Assembly: GCA_021234155.1 (NCBI GenBank)
Contig: JAJEKV010000004.1
Span: forward strand, 12,154,109 to 12,218,108
From: Isoetes taiwanensis
Taxonomy: Eukaryota; Streptophyta; Lycopodiopsida; Isoetales; Isoetaceae
Direction of reading: 5' to 3'
DNA: 64,000 bases
Shown here: piece after piece, positions 21,760 to 31,480 of the stretch
How the letters are laid out: each line of letters starts with the position of its first letter
How positions within the stretch are numbered: the first letter of the stretch is position 1
The notes under the pieces: model-generated
What the model saw: only the letters and a program-made list of their open reading frames with translations
Database searches by the model: none
What the model was told of the DNA's origin: nothing
Program-made: the position numbers and the translations under genes

Positions 21760-23850
21760 ATTTTTAGCCAAAGAAAATTTTGACCTGTATCATTTTGTGA
21801 ATGGATAATAAGGTAATGACGTTATCAAAGCATGGAGTAAAAGCATCGAGACTTCCAAATCGCTCACCCTGGCTTAGTCTCTTTCGTTTTCTGTTTGATG
21901 TATCTAATTTGCCCCCTGGGATGACATGGCTCATTTTAGGTGGCGAGTTAGATACGTCAAGCAGGAAACTCGAAAATAGAGTAAGCCTGAATTAGATCGC
22001 GTTATATTACACAAAGACGCCCAAAATACACATTTCCAAAATGTTTGACGAGTAAAGGCATCGAGACTTCCCAATCTCTTTTATCCTGGCTTAGTCTCTT
22101 TTGTTTGTCCTGTTTGCTGTATCTAATTTGCCCCCTAGGATGAGGTTGCTCACTCATTTTAGGTGGCGAATTAGATACAGCAAGCAAGAAACCCGAAAAG
22201 GGAGTAAGCCAAGAGCGCGACCCTCTTGAATGGTTGTCAGGTCACCAGGCTTTATATTCTCCATGGCAAACAATATAGACTTCTCGAAATTCTTGTTACC
22301 TCCTTTACAAGGAGCGAGCTTTGCTCTGACTCTCTTTTGCGTGTCTCTGTGTCAATGTATCTTAGATACTTTGCTAGGTTATATTACACAAAGACGCGCA
22401 AAATGGGGGTCGGAGCAGAAATTGTTCGTTCTAGAGGAGGTTACAAGGTTTTTGAGTACTCTATTTTTATTGTGGCCACGGAGGATATAAGGCCTAGTGG
22501 TTGCTTGCGATTCTGTTAGTGATTGATGAGTTCAAGCTTCGAGACTTCCCCGCTTTTCTTTCCCCCGCCTCTTTGGGCAATGTAGCTTAGTTTACATGCT
22601 AAGTTCCATTGTCCAAAGAGGCGGGGGAAAGCAAAGATTGGGACGTCTCGATGCCTGGACCCAGGTCTTTGGGGGTAAGTCCGACATAAAGACCCTCTTG
22701 AATGGTTGTCAACTCACCAGGCTTGATATTGTTCGCTGCAAACAATATAGACTTCTCAAAATTCTTGTTACCTCCCCTAGAAAGAGCGGGCTTTGCTCTG
22801 ACTCTCTTGTGTAGTCTCTTTGTGTCAATGTAGCTTAGTCACTCTGCTAGGTTATATTACACAAAGAGGCTCACAATGGGGGCCGGAGCAAAAATCATTC
22901 GTTCTAGAGGTAGAACTTGCTATGACGTCAGAGGTGAGAGCGCACTCTAATTTCAAGCCAAAGTGGTGCCTGGGTGTTGTCCATCTATATAGCGGTTGTT
23001 AGGCACCAAATCATGGAACATCCTAACTCCTGCTATTGATGGAGAACCTTGAGCATCACTATGACTTGAAATTAGAGGACGCGTCCCCTTTGGCGAGGTG
23101 GTGGATTGTATATCGACGTAGGTAACAAGGTTTTTGAGTACTCTATTTTTATTGTGGCAGCAGATGATATCAGCCTAGTGGTTGCTTGCGATTCTGTGGG
23201 TTCATTTGAGATTAGTGATTGACGAGTAACTTCGACACGCCAAATCGGCATTTGAATGCCATCAGGACCTATAATTTGTACCTCCATTCCTTTGGGTGGC
23301 ACATGCCATGCAAATCCATTTGGTATTCAGAGCATGTGCCACCCAGAGGAATAGAGTACAGATTATAGGTCCTGATAGCATTCAAAGCCCAATTTGGCGT
23401 ACCGAACTTATTCCTAATTTGGCTTACACATGAAAGAAACATAGAAAGAACCATCATACATGAACGAATCATTCATGTGCCTTACTGCCTTGTGAACCTT
23501 CTGATGGATCAGATTCGTCCCAGCTGGTCCGTGGCTGTTTGGCCCCTTCGCGTGGGTAGATTACTTCTCATCAGCAAGATTCTATGGCTTGCGAAGAGGC
23601 AAGCAGCAACGGAAGTCGAGACGGATCTGATCCGAGGAAGGTTCTCAAGGCATTAAGTTCGACGGAGGAAGGGAACACGGTGATGCATAATTGGAGAGTG
23701 GATCGTGTATCTAGTGAAATCTCGTATCCGTCAGAGTCGTCTCGACTGATCCGTGGCCGTTTGACCCCTTGGCATGCGTAGATTACTTCTCATCAGCAAG
23801 ATTCTGTGGCATGCGAAGAGGCAAGCGTCAACGGAAGTCAAGCCGGCTTT
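21760..23850. repeat. Series of foldback modules
   Basis: At least five hairpin-forming modules follow one another. GTATCTAATTTGCC pairs with GGCGAATTAGATAC (two diverged modules, about 21895-21960 and 22115-22185). A 'cccccgcctctttggRcaatg' arm pairs with its inverse around 22556-22630. 'aggtcctgatRgcattYRaa' with a 'gtgccacccaRaggaat' arm pairs at about 23245-23395. A 'gatcYgatccg' / 'ggatcagattcg' arm lies at about 23500-23650, with a second copy to 23850. Larger direct duplications also exist: the block starting 'gaccctcttgaatggttgtca' occurs at about 22220 and 22690, and 'caaggtttttgagtactct' at about 22445 and 23127. Element 1 is inserted in this tract, which appears to resume at 36931. 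Confidence 0.7.
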
Positions 23851-25488
23851 TGTGACGGTCCAGGGGAATATACGCCATAAATACGTATATTCCTGGATCC
23901 GTCACTATACAAGTCTATCATTCATAGCCTTGTATACCATAAGTTGTGGCACTAGGGGGCATGGCCAAGTTATTCTCATAACTTAGCCAACCATAGGTTT
24001 AGACCATTATCCACGTGGCCTTAACCTATTGGGCACCCGCCACACAGGACTCACCCGATTGGTGCCACGTGGCATCCTAGGTGGACCTAGCTCATATAGG
24101 CCTAAACCCTAACCCTAGGCCTCTTTCCAGCCCTAGCACCTAGAGACTCACCTACTCGTTCGAAAACCCGTTTCGAACATCGTTTGCTGTAGCATAGACT
24201 GGTGCAGCAGCCCCAGCAGGGTAGACTCGTTCTTGGAGCAAGAGCAGCATCACGTGAGTCGAAGACCATGGAGGCACCCGGATCTGGAGGGAGAGCTTCA
24301 GGAGCAGGTATGTAGGATAGTAGTTGTGATAGCTCATCTGGGATTAGCATTCCGGATGTGCTAGTATTTTGTATCTAGAGTAGAGCCATCCTAGAACCCA
24401 TATTCAACATCTGAACCCTAATCAGGGAACCCTAACTATTAGTTAGTTGTATGATTAGGTTAAGATGTTCTTCTTATGATTATTCTCATGATGTGATGAT
24501 GATGTGATGATGGTTGATCATGTTGCTCCTCTTGTATTGGGAAGGGGGGTAGAGACCTAGAGCCATATGTAGTATGCTCCTAGAGTAGATCCCTTAGTTC
24601 CTATTAGTTGCGGCCTGTGCATAGGAGCCCACCAGGCTATTGAGGCTATGATATGACTCAGCACCAGATAACGGGGCTAGAGGGAAAGTGGAGGGAGGAT
24701 CCCCCGCCGAAAGTGGGGGCTTCGGGGGATCCCATAGTGGGCTAGGCTTATGGTCGGTCACTTCGTGTGGGCCGAGCATGGGTCCGACACCTCCTGGGGC
24801 AATGGTGTTGCCCTGCCTCTCGGGAGCTGCAAGTGTTGGCTTGGCTCTCGTTTTGGGGGTTCGGTGGCACCTAATCGCGGTGTCGCCACGATTCTCTAGC
24901 CCCCACGGCACCTCTAGACCCCGGGAAGGGGAGATGCAACCCTTCCCGCCTCATCGGACTGGGGAGATGCAACACGAGTAGTCCCGATGGGTGATGCCAT
25001 GGGATTGCGATCCAGGAAGGCTAGAGTCCCGCTGTCGAGCCCTGATCTAGCCCATCCGCAAAGTATGCATGGAGGGGCGGATGGAGTGGTCAACCCTAGC
25101 CATTGTTCTATGCCAGCCCCGCCATTGCCATGACTCGGTCCGCTCTATCTTGAGAGGCCTAGCCTGGGTCACCCTCCCTTAAGTCCGAGCGGGGTAGGAG
25201 CTCTCTGTTTTATGGTTTGTGATTATCATCTTTGCATTGGTTTATGTGCGATGCACTACCCTCCGAGGTAGTATTTGTATATGTTTTATGCTAGTTCTGA
25301 CGTGTTATCGCTTCCGCTGTTATAGGAGCCCATAGGGGAAGGGCGCGCAAGACACCTTCGTGTTCCCTCCCCGCACTAAGAGTCACCTCGAGAGTGCGGG
25401 GTAGACGAAGGGCCCATGCGGTTGCTGAGCCGGGATGGGGATTTCGCGGGTATACTACGGGCTACCGTATGTTTAGCGGGGCGCCACA
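23851..25488 (+). repeat. Element 1, 5' LTR
   Basis: 1638 bp, TGTGACGG...GCCACA. An inverted pair 'gaatatacg...cgtatattc' sits at the very start. A TATA-like 'ctcatatagg' at about 24090 is followed at once by a telobox-like 'taaaccctaaccctagg'; the same pairing (tatattgg/telobox) occurs in the LTRs of elements 2 and 3, so the transcription start probably lies just downstream. Confidence 0.93.
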
Positions 25489-25489
25489 A

Positions 25490-25500
25490 TGGTATCGAGC
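25490..25500 (+). promoter_or_regulatory. Primer-binding site (initiator Met tRNA type)
   Basis: TGGTATCGAGC begins one base after the LTR end. It is one base short of the usual plant PBS TGGTATCAGAGC, complementary to the 3' end of initiator tRNA-Met. Confidence 0.8.
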
Positions 25501-26061
25501 AATGTTCTTGGTTGACCAAGAACTAGCACTGACCATAACCATGAAGTAGTCTAACAGGCCTATAGGGGTGTGAAATAAACATTTCCACCATCGACCATGA
25601 AAATGGGGAAAAATTTTCTCCTAGGTAGTGGGTCAGGACTTAGGTTAAGTGTTAGACGAAGGTTTGAGTGAGTCAAACGCACCTTCTAGTAAATTTGGAG
25701 TGAAAATCATGCATCTGCATCAAATTTCACCTAAAATGGGTCGAAGAATCATGCCAATCTGGAGACCCGTGTGAAAAATGGCTAAATTCATAGATTGCAC
25801 TTCGAACCATTAGAAAAAAATTCGAAATTCAAGTATAATATCAATTAATATGGATTTAACATATACATTAATAATTAAATAAGTACTAAATATCTTGTAA
25901 TTAATAAGGGGGGCTAATAAATAGGGGTAATTATGGTAGGAGAATATTCTCAGGGACCCTCCTCTTTAAATATCTCTGACACCTCATTTTTCCCTCCAAA
26001 CTTTCCTCCACCTTCTCTCTCTTGACCAGCCTATCCCCACCCGTTTTCTAGACCGTTAAGT
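25501..26061 (+). other. Leader between PBS and H3-like ORF
   Basis: A small hairpin (cttggttgaccaag) follows the PBS. The last 100 bp holds 'ctctttaaatatctctgacacc' (TATA-like) and then a pyrimidine-rich run (ttttccctccaaactttcctcc) ending at the ATG. This looks like a gene promoter plus 5' UTR, and could mark host DNA captured along with the histone-like frame. Confidence 0.4.
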
Positions 26062-27208
26062 ATGGCAAGAACCAAACAAACCTACAGGAAGCCAGGACAG
26101 CGCCCCACACTCTCGATGGCGAACCTAGCAGCGGGACGCCATGTGAAGAAGATCCCGGAGCACCTCCGACCCAAGAAGGGGGGGAAGAGGAGCTTCCCCA
26201 CCAGCCAGAAAAGCAGCCGACGCACCTATCACGATGCCGAGAGCAGCCCCCTCGCGGGCAGGAACGCAAAGAACCGGACGACCCGCCACTTCGGGGCCAC
26301 GATAACCGGGCGGGAAGAGCAGGAGGAAGAGCAGTGTCCAGCCAGCCAGTGGACGGCTGGCCTTCTGGCGCCAAGGAAGAAGGGCAAGGAGAAGGTTGCG
26401 GAGTGGCCAGAAGAGAGGGCCGCAAGGAGGAAGAGGGAGCGCGAGGAGGAGCTGCGGCGGCAGGAGCGGAGGACGAAGAGAAGAAACGACGGTCCCCGCC
26501 GAACCATCGTCGTAGATAGAGGAGCCTCCCCGGCGCGAGGAGGAGCACGTGGAAGAAGAGGAGCAGGAGGAAGAAGAGCAGGAGGAAGAAGAAGAGCAGG
26601 GGGAAGGGGCGGACCCAAGACCACCTTACCCAGTGTGGCCCAAGCCACCTAAGGTGGTAAAGAAGGTATATGGGCGAAAGGGCCTTCGCCTTGAAGGAGG
26701 ACCGTCTCTACCGGCGCCGCCTCAAGGCATACCAAGAATACCTTCGTCGGTGGACGAGGTATAATGATTGGTACTGCCGGCAAAACATCCAGCGGGAGGG
26801 AGGCCGGCCGCCAAAGAACCAGCCTAAGCCGCCGCCGCCACGCCCCCGAGAAGCCAAGAAGGTCCACCATGGGCCTAATTCGGTACACTCCCGTGTCTTC
26901 CGGGAGATTAGACACTTTCAGCAGTGCACTAATCTCCTGATTAGGAAGGCACCTTTTGAGCGACTCATGCGGGAGGTGATGGCGGAGTTCGCCACCCACT
27001 GGTGAGTGTCGCCGCCACAACTCGGTGTTGCAAGTAGCCCCACGAGGCCGAGCTCACCCGCTTGTTTGAGGAAGGGAACCTCGCGCGATCCACGCCGAAG
27101 AGGGTGACTTTGATGCCCAAGGATATATACTTATGCCGTGATCCGCAAGGAATATCCTTGAGGATGCATTTTGTTCAAACTAATGTAATTATTAAGTTTT
27201 CCCCATAA
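26062..27208 (+). CDS. Histone H3-like accessory ORF (frameshifted as read)
   Basis: ATG at 26062 in a good context (agtATGGca) starts MARTKQTYRKPGQRP, which keeps 8 of the first 10 residues of the mature histone H3 tail. A long basic then acidic region follows (ERAARRKRERE in one frame, EEEEQEEEEQEEEEE in another). From 26670 another frame leads through a Pro-rich linker to REIRHFQQCTNLLIRKAPF and ERLMREVMAEF (alpha-N, alpha-1 and start of alpha-2 of the H3 fold), ending at a TGA at 27003. After a further shift the frame at 27044-27208 gives EAELTRLFEEGNL and KRVTLMPKDIYLCR, matching the end of alpha-2, loop 2 and alpha-3. RHFQ and TNLLI resemble CENH3; RKxPFxRL and MPKDI resemble canonical H3. 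Between tail and fold there is an insert of about 230 residues, far longer than any standard H3. Function unknown; the intact protein cannot be read directly from this sequence. Confidence 0.85.
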
Positions 27209-27742
27209 ATATAAAAATTTTGTTTTGCAATTAGTAGTAGATAAATCCTTCCCCGCATTAGATAAATTTTTTTAAATTCGAGCGACCCCCCGAAATCGGG
27301 TCACACCGCGCCGACTGACCGCCAAGCTCAAGGACGCTAGAGGTATGTTTCAAGGCCTCGACCCGGTTTTCGCAAAAACTTTATCAATTTAAGGTCTAAT
27401 TCATGTAAGAAAACCCCTAGTTAGATTAGAATCGTCCAAATAGTCATCCTAGCAATTCAATTCTTCAAAAATCCCACGCTAGAGCTTAAAATAGACCCAA
27501 ATCGGGTCACACCGCATGACTCGGCCGCTGCCACAGGCAGAGGTTCAAGGCCTTCGACCGATTTCGGCCATTTTTTTCGCCTAATTGACCAATTTTGACC
27601 CAACAACCGCCATGTAGCGTTTCTTGCTTTGCTTTGTTTAGAATTGCACTTCATGGTAGCTCATTTGGACACCTGTGGCCATAGATTTGGAGTCTTCCCC
27701 ATCAAGAACCTTTGTGCACTTAACCCGAGGCACCCCTAGTCT
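27209..27742 (+). other. Non-coding stretch after the H3-like ORF
   Basis: AT-rich for about 60 bp, then mixed. The phrase 'aatcgggtcacaccgc' occurs twice (about 27293 and 27503), each followed by a 'caaggccttcgacc'-like phrase, so the stretch contains a diverged duplication of about 200 bp. No coding domain. Confidence 0.45.
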
Positions 27743-28115
27743 ATAAAAAGGGACCCTCATTTGTCATTTTTTCCCATTAGAGTTGTTTCTCAGCCCCCTT
27801 TGGCGATTTCTTTGGCTTTTGCTCATTTCCATCACCATTTTCCATAGCTATTCCCTCGCTCAATGGGCCCTCAAGCTTTGTCGATGGTATAATGAGACCA
27901 ATCACATTCGTGATTGTCCCCCTGAACAAGTCTTCCATGTTTTTGATTATCTCTTTGATCTCCATGCCACTCTGACTAGAACTCCATACTACACTGACAT
28001 CATTTGTCAATATGATCAGCAGGTCTTACCCTGGGAAGTTAGCTTGCCACCTAGGGGAGGGAAATGGGTTTCTCTAGATTCTCTTGCTCAAGCCATAGGT
28101 GGGGATCCAGGGTAA
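27743..28115 (+). CDS. Accessory ORF of element 1, unknown, with TATA-like upstream
   Basis: Open frame 27783-28115 (110 codons): a hydrophobic start (WRFLWLLLISITIF, a possible signal or membrane segment), then WYNETNHIRDCPPEQVFHVFDYLFDLH and WVSLDSLAQAIGGDPG. 'tctataaaaaggg' at about 27741 lies 40 bp before it and has the form of a TATA box. I do not recognise the protein. It sits between the H3-like frame and the next accessory frame on the same strand. It could be a spliced exon of a longer leader protein rather than a separate gene. Confidence 0.4.
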
Positions 28116-28210
28116 GAACAAGCTATGGGATAGAACCGTAAACATGCCGCACTACATGACCCGTAAGCATCATAGGCATAGGTACCTCTCAAGCCAAAGC
28201 AGCCTTAGCA

Positions 28211-28681
28211 TTGTTCATGCAAGATAGGGCGCTTAACCAACCAGGGGAGCCGTCAATCCAACCCTTGGATTTGGCACCTCTCGACACCCGAGCAGCACAG
28301 ATAAGCATCCAGGAGATCCAGACCTTAGCATACGAACACTACGGCTCCACATCAGAAGCACCTACGTTGCAAATCGAGCAGGATTACGAAGAGGAAGAGG
28401 AAGAGAACCCAAGCTGGGAGATGAGGGAGGCAAGAAGGATGGAGAGGCGTATAGCTCGGCAACAGGAAGCGCTAAGGCGGGACTTTGAGCCACCAATGGG
28501 CATCACGGGCCTCACCCCAGTAATCGTCGATGGCGAGGAGTACATATTCGCCACCGACATCCTCAACCTCCCCTATTGCCAAGAGGAGAACCTCAGGATA
28601 GACGAGCTCCTAGGCCTAATTGCACAGGAACAGGGTAGCGATTTCATCGACTACTCCTACCAGAGATACCAAGGGAAGTAG
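28211..28681 (+). CDS. Accessory acidic ORF of element 1, unknown
   Basis: 156-codon frame, with a true ATG at 28217 (third codon). It contains an acidic run (DYEEEEEENPSWEM), a basic helical stretch (REARRMERRIARQQEALRR) and then PVIVDGEEYIFATDILNLPY. The composition suits a structural or Gag-like leader protein, but no family is recognised. It ends 15 bp before the start of the next accessory frame, whose homologue in element 3 is intact. Homologous sequence is absent from elements 2 and 3 because both begin downstream of this point. Confidence 0.5.
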   Translation: MFMQDRALNQPGEPSIQPLDLAPLDTRAAQISIQEIQTLAYEHYGSTSEAPTLQIEQDYEEEEEENPSWEMREARRMERRIARQQEALRRDFEPPMGITGLTPVIVDGEEYIFATDILNLPYCQEENLRIDELLGLIAQEQGSDFIDYSYQRYQGK

Positions 28682-28696
28682 CGGAGCGACATTCCT

Positions 28697-29375
28697 ATGC
28701 GCGGGGAAACTATGTCGGACATCCGTGCATACCAATGTGATAAGGCGATGTATCGCAGAACAGAACCCATCATTCCGTAAGAAGAATTTCGTGAAATCCA
28801 AAGCAAGTTGTACAAGCCGAAGGGGCCCAAGCGCCCAGCTGAACCGGTCGGCGCCCATGAGTACGCGAGAAGCTTGTAGCAAAGATCAATTTGGAGAGTG
28901 CAACTACTATGTGGAGAGACCATGAGGATCTTATGGCATTGGACATCTTCTCGAAGCAAACCGGGAGAAAAGGTACGGGCACCGGGCGAACCAAGGGCAA
29001 GTCACTGTGTACTATCTTCCGGCCCTTTAGCAAAGGGCGATGATAGTTTTCCATAAAGAATTTAGCCCAAGAGGTGAAGAGTCCGTAGCACTCCTTATAG
29101 CACTTTCGGCTTTGGTCAAAGATGCGAGAATAGATGTGAAAGTAGACCATGTTATCCTCTTCAAGAGATCAAGAGCACTTCATGCTCTCGACTTCGCAAG
29201 AAGGGGCCACCTCGGGGATGCGACTTGTCGGGTAGTGGCGGCAACGCACTGTAACTCCCAAAGACCACGGTAGCAAGAGCATTGGAGGGAGGATCGGCGG
29301 CTAGAATCCCTGAGTAACATGGGCAAGGGCATGTGGATTCAAGAAAATCAAGGACTTCTTCAAGCGACATCATTG
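28697..29375 (+). pseudogene. Accessory ORF upstream of gag (broken copy)
   Basis: Homologous to the intact 223-codon frame at 56106-56777 of element 3 (shared: ETMSDI start, EPIIP, QSKLYKP, VFHKEFSPRGEES, DHVILFKRS, LDFA..GHL). At least four indels or stops break it here. Function unknown. Confidence 0.65.
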
Positions 29376-29783
29376 ATGGAAGAATTGCTTGCTAACTTAA
29401 TTAAAGTACATTGTAACTCCTTTTAAGTATTATCATGAAGTCCATTAAATGTATTCCTATATACTAATTAATGTATTACCATGATTTTGACTTGTAAATG
29501 AAATTTTCATATGATTTCTTTTGTACCTAACAACAATTTAATTGTAAGCAAAAATGACTATTGTCTAAACTTAACATTATGTATTGATGATCGACCCTTG
29601 CAGCAAGGAACTCAAGTGCAGGATCTCAGGACCAGCACCGACCACGCAATTGGGTTCCAAGGAACTTGTTTGGCAGAGAACAAGAAGATTTTGAGCAGGA
29701 TATGTCACCAGAGGGGCCAATGCAAGGTTGGTGCGAGATGAGGAACCGGATGCAACATCTCATCAACCGGGGCGACACCTCTC
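29376..29783 (+). other. AT-rich intron-like gap before gag
   Basis: AT-rich stretch ending in 'gacccttgcagcaagg' at about 29600. The same arrangement occurs in element 3 (56778-57010, 'aacccttgcagcaagg'). The acceptor-like site is conserved between copies. Confidence 0.4.
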
Positions 29784-31480
29784 ATGAATGCACAGGAAGA
29801 TGGTCCTCCACCGCCACCTTGTCCTCCAGGTGGTGACGAAATTCCTCAACAGGAAGGGGAGGGCAACCACGGCAACGTCAGGGACATGAGACGAAGAAGG
29901 AGAACCAGGAGTCCATCACCATCTAGCTCCAGCACATCAGATAGTTCTTCCAGTGAGGACAGCTCTAGCTCGGCGGTGACTCGCACACCTAAGGCAAGGA
30001 AAAGGGCAAGAAAGATGATGATTACCGAAAAGGTGGATAGTGCTATGAGCAATGTATGGAAGACAAGGAAGCTCTCGGCCAGTTTCGTGGAAAGACAGAT
30101 CGTGCATGGAGGTCAAGCATGGTCGGATGAAATGGAAGAATTTGGCAACTCATATGGTATGAAAGACAAGGACATAGGGGAAAGTTGCTACGAGCTAACC
30201 TTATTGGACCTAAGCAAGGATCCGTGGAAGGGATATGCTAAATCCAACAAGTCAAGAGGAACAACCGGCAGTTCAAGACCTTCAGCAAAGGCTTTCCGCA
30301 AGCACTATGTGCCAAGGTCTCATACTAGTAGACAGATCCAGCCAGTTCTACAAAGGTTGAATCGGGTGGTAGTTTATCGCTGGCTAAGTATACGGAAGAA
30401 TTTATGAGGCTCAGCCGCATGTTCCCGAGTCTCGAGAGAGGCAAGCCGTGGATACTTACATTGAGGGGTTGAACAGCAATATCAAGAGGCTTGTAAGAGC
30501 AATCAACCCAAGGTCAAGAGCAGTCAAGATAAAGCTATAAGTTTGGAAGAGGCACCAAAGAACTCCAAATGTAAAAGCGCCAACCTTCGTGGGTAAGAGT
30601 TCAGGCAAGATCGGGGACAATATCGGGGTAAGCAATCGCCAGCCTACACCATCGAGGAGTCGCCAGCAAAGAAGGTAAGGATAAGAGCAAAGCTTTTGGG
30701 GACCGTAGACCCCACGTAACGCATCGTGGAGCAAAGCTCTTAAGCCGCCTCCCAGATACCGCCAAAGGAAAAGAGACAGAATGCATTGAGAAAAAGCTAT
30801 GTTTCGTGTGCTTCCAGCCTGTGGCACCGAACACATGATTGTCCATTCGTCATGCAACAATTTTTAGCAGAGCTTATGGATTGGGATTCCCCAACGGAAG
30901 CTGAGATGAAGACGACACCAGCAGGAGGGCCGGGACTTCATAGATGGTGAGTGCCACATATGTGCAAACATTGAGTCGTGATATAGAGAATCACCGACCG
31001 TCATTGCGGCTGATGGGATCATAGATAGTAAGCCATATGTAGTCCCTCATAGATACGTGTAGCTCTCATAATTTTTTGCTAGATTGGCTGCTCTAATGAA
31101 GAACAAGGTATTGAAGTCTAAGCCAAGGCCAAGAGAGCTATGGCAAATGGCCATTCGCAAGACACTAAGGGGAGGAGGATCACCTTTGACATAGACCTTA
31201 GTGGGGCTAAGTGGCCGATGGGGAGCGTAAGTCATGGATATTGGAAGGTATGATCTTATTGTGGGAATGGAATTCTTGAAGCCGCCTAAAGCAAAGAATT
31301 GATTGTGACCGAACGAAGTCACCATGACTCAAGACCGGACGGCAACAAGTTGATAGTCAAAGGTAAGAAGCTAGATTCTCCCATGCGGTGTATTTCTTTG
31401 AAGCAAACTAAGGAAGAGCATAGAAAGGAATAAGGTGGATTACATCTTGAGGTTGGAATCGGTTGGGGCTGTGCAAGCGA
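29784..31480 (+). pseudogene. Element 1 gag and protease (many frameshifts)
   Basis: 29784-30407 is open and gives the Pro-rich and Ser-rich N-terminal part and the start of the capsid-like region ([28 protein letters not shown]). Further homology to element 3 gag continues in shifting frames: zinc-knuckle remnant near 30800, protease region near 31060 where the DTGSS site is damaged, and MEFLKPPKA near 31265. Nucleotide similarity to element 3 is high throughout; most differences are one- or two-base indels. Confidence 0.8.

Noticed and set aside
24091-24112. Interstitial telomere array
   Set aside because: Only two telomere-like units, at a fixed place in every LTR copy; better read as a telobox in the LTR.
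26048-26648. Long minus-strand frames opposite the H3-like ORF
   Set aside because: They are Ser/Pro/Arg/Leu-rich shadows of a GC-rich plus-strand coding region with no domain.
26549-26764. Acidic frame beginning at a GTG (EEEEQEEEEQ) as a separate small gene
   Set aside because: It starts at GTG and overlaps the H3-like region; it is more simply the true frame of the acidic linker after a frameshift.
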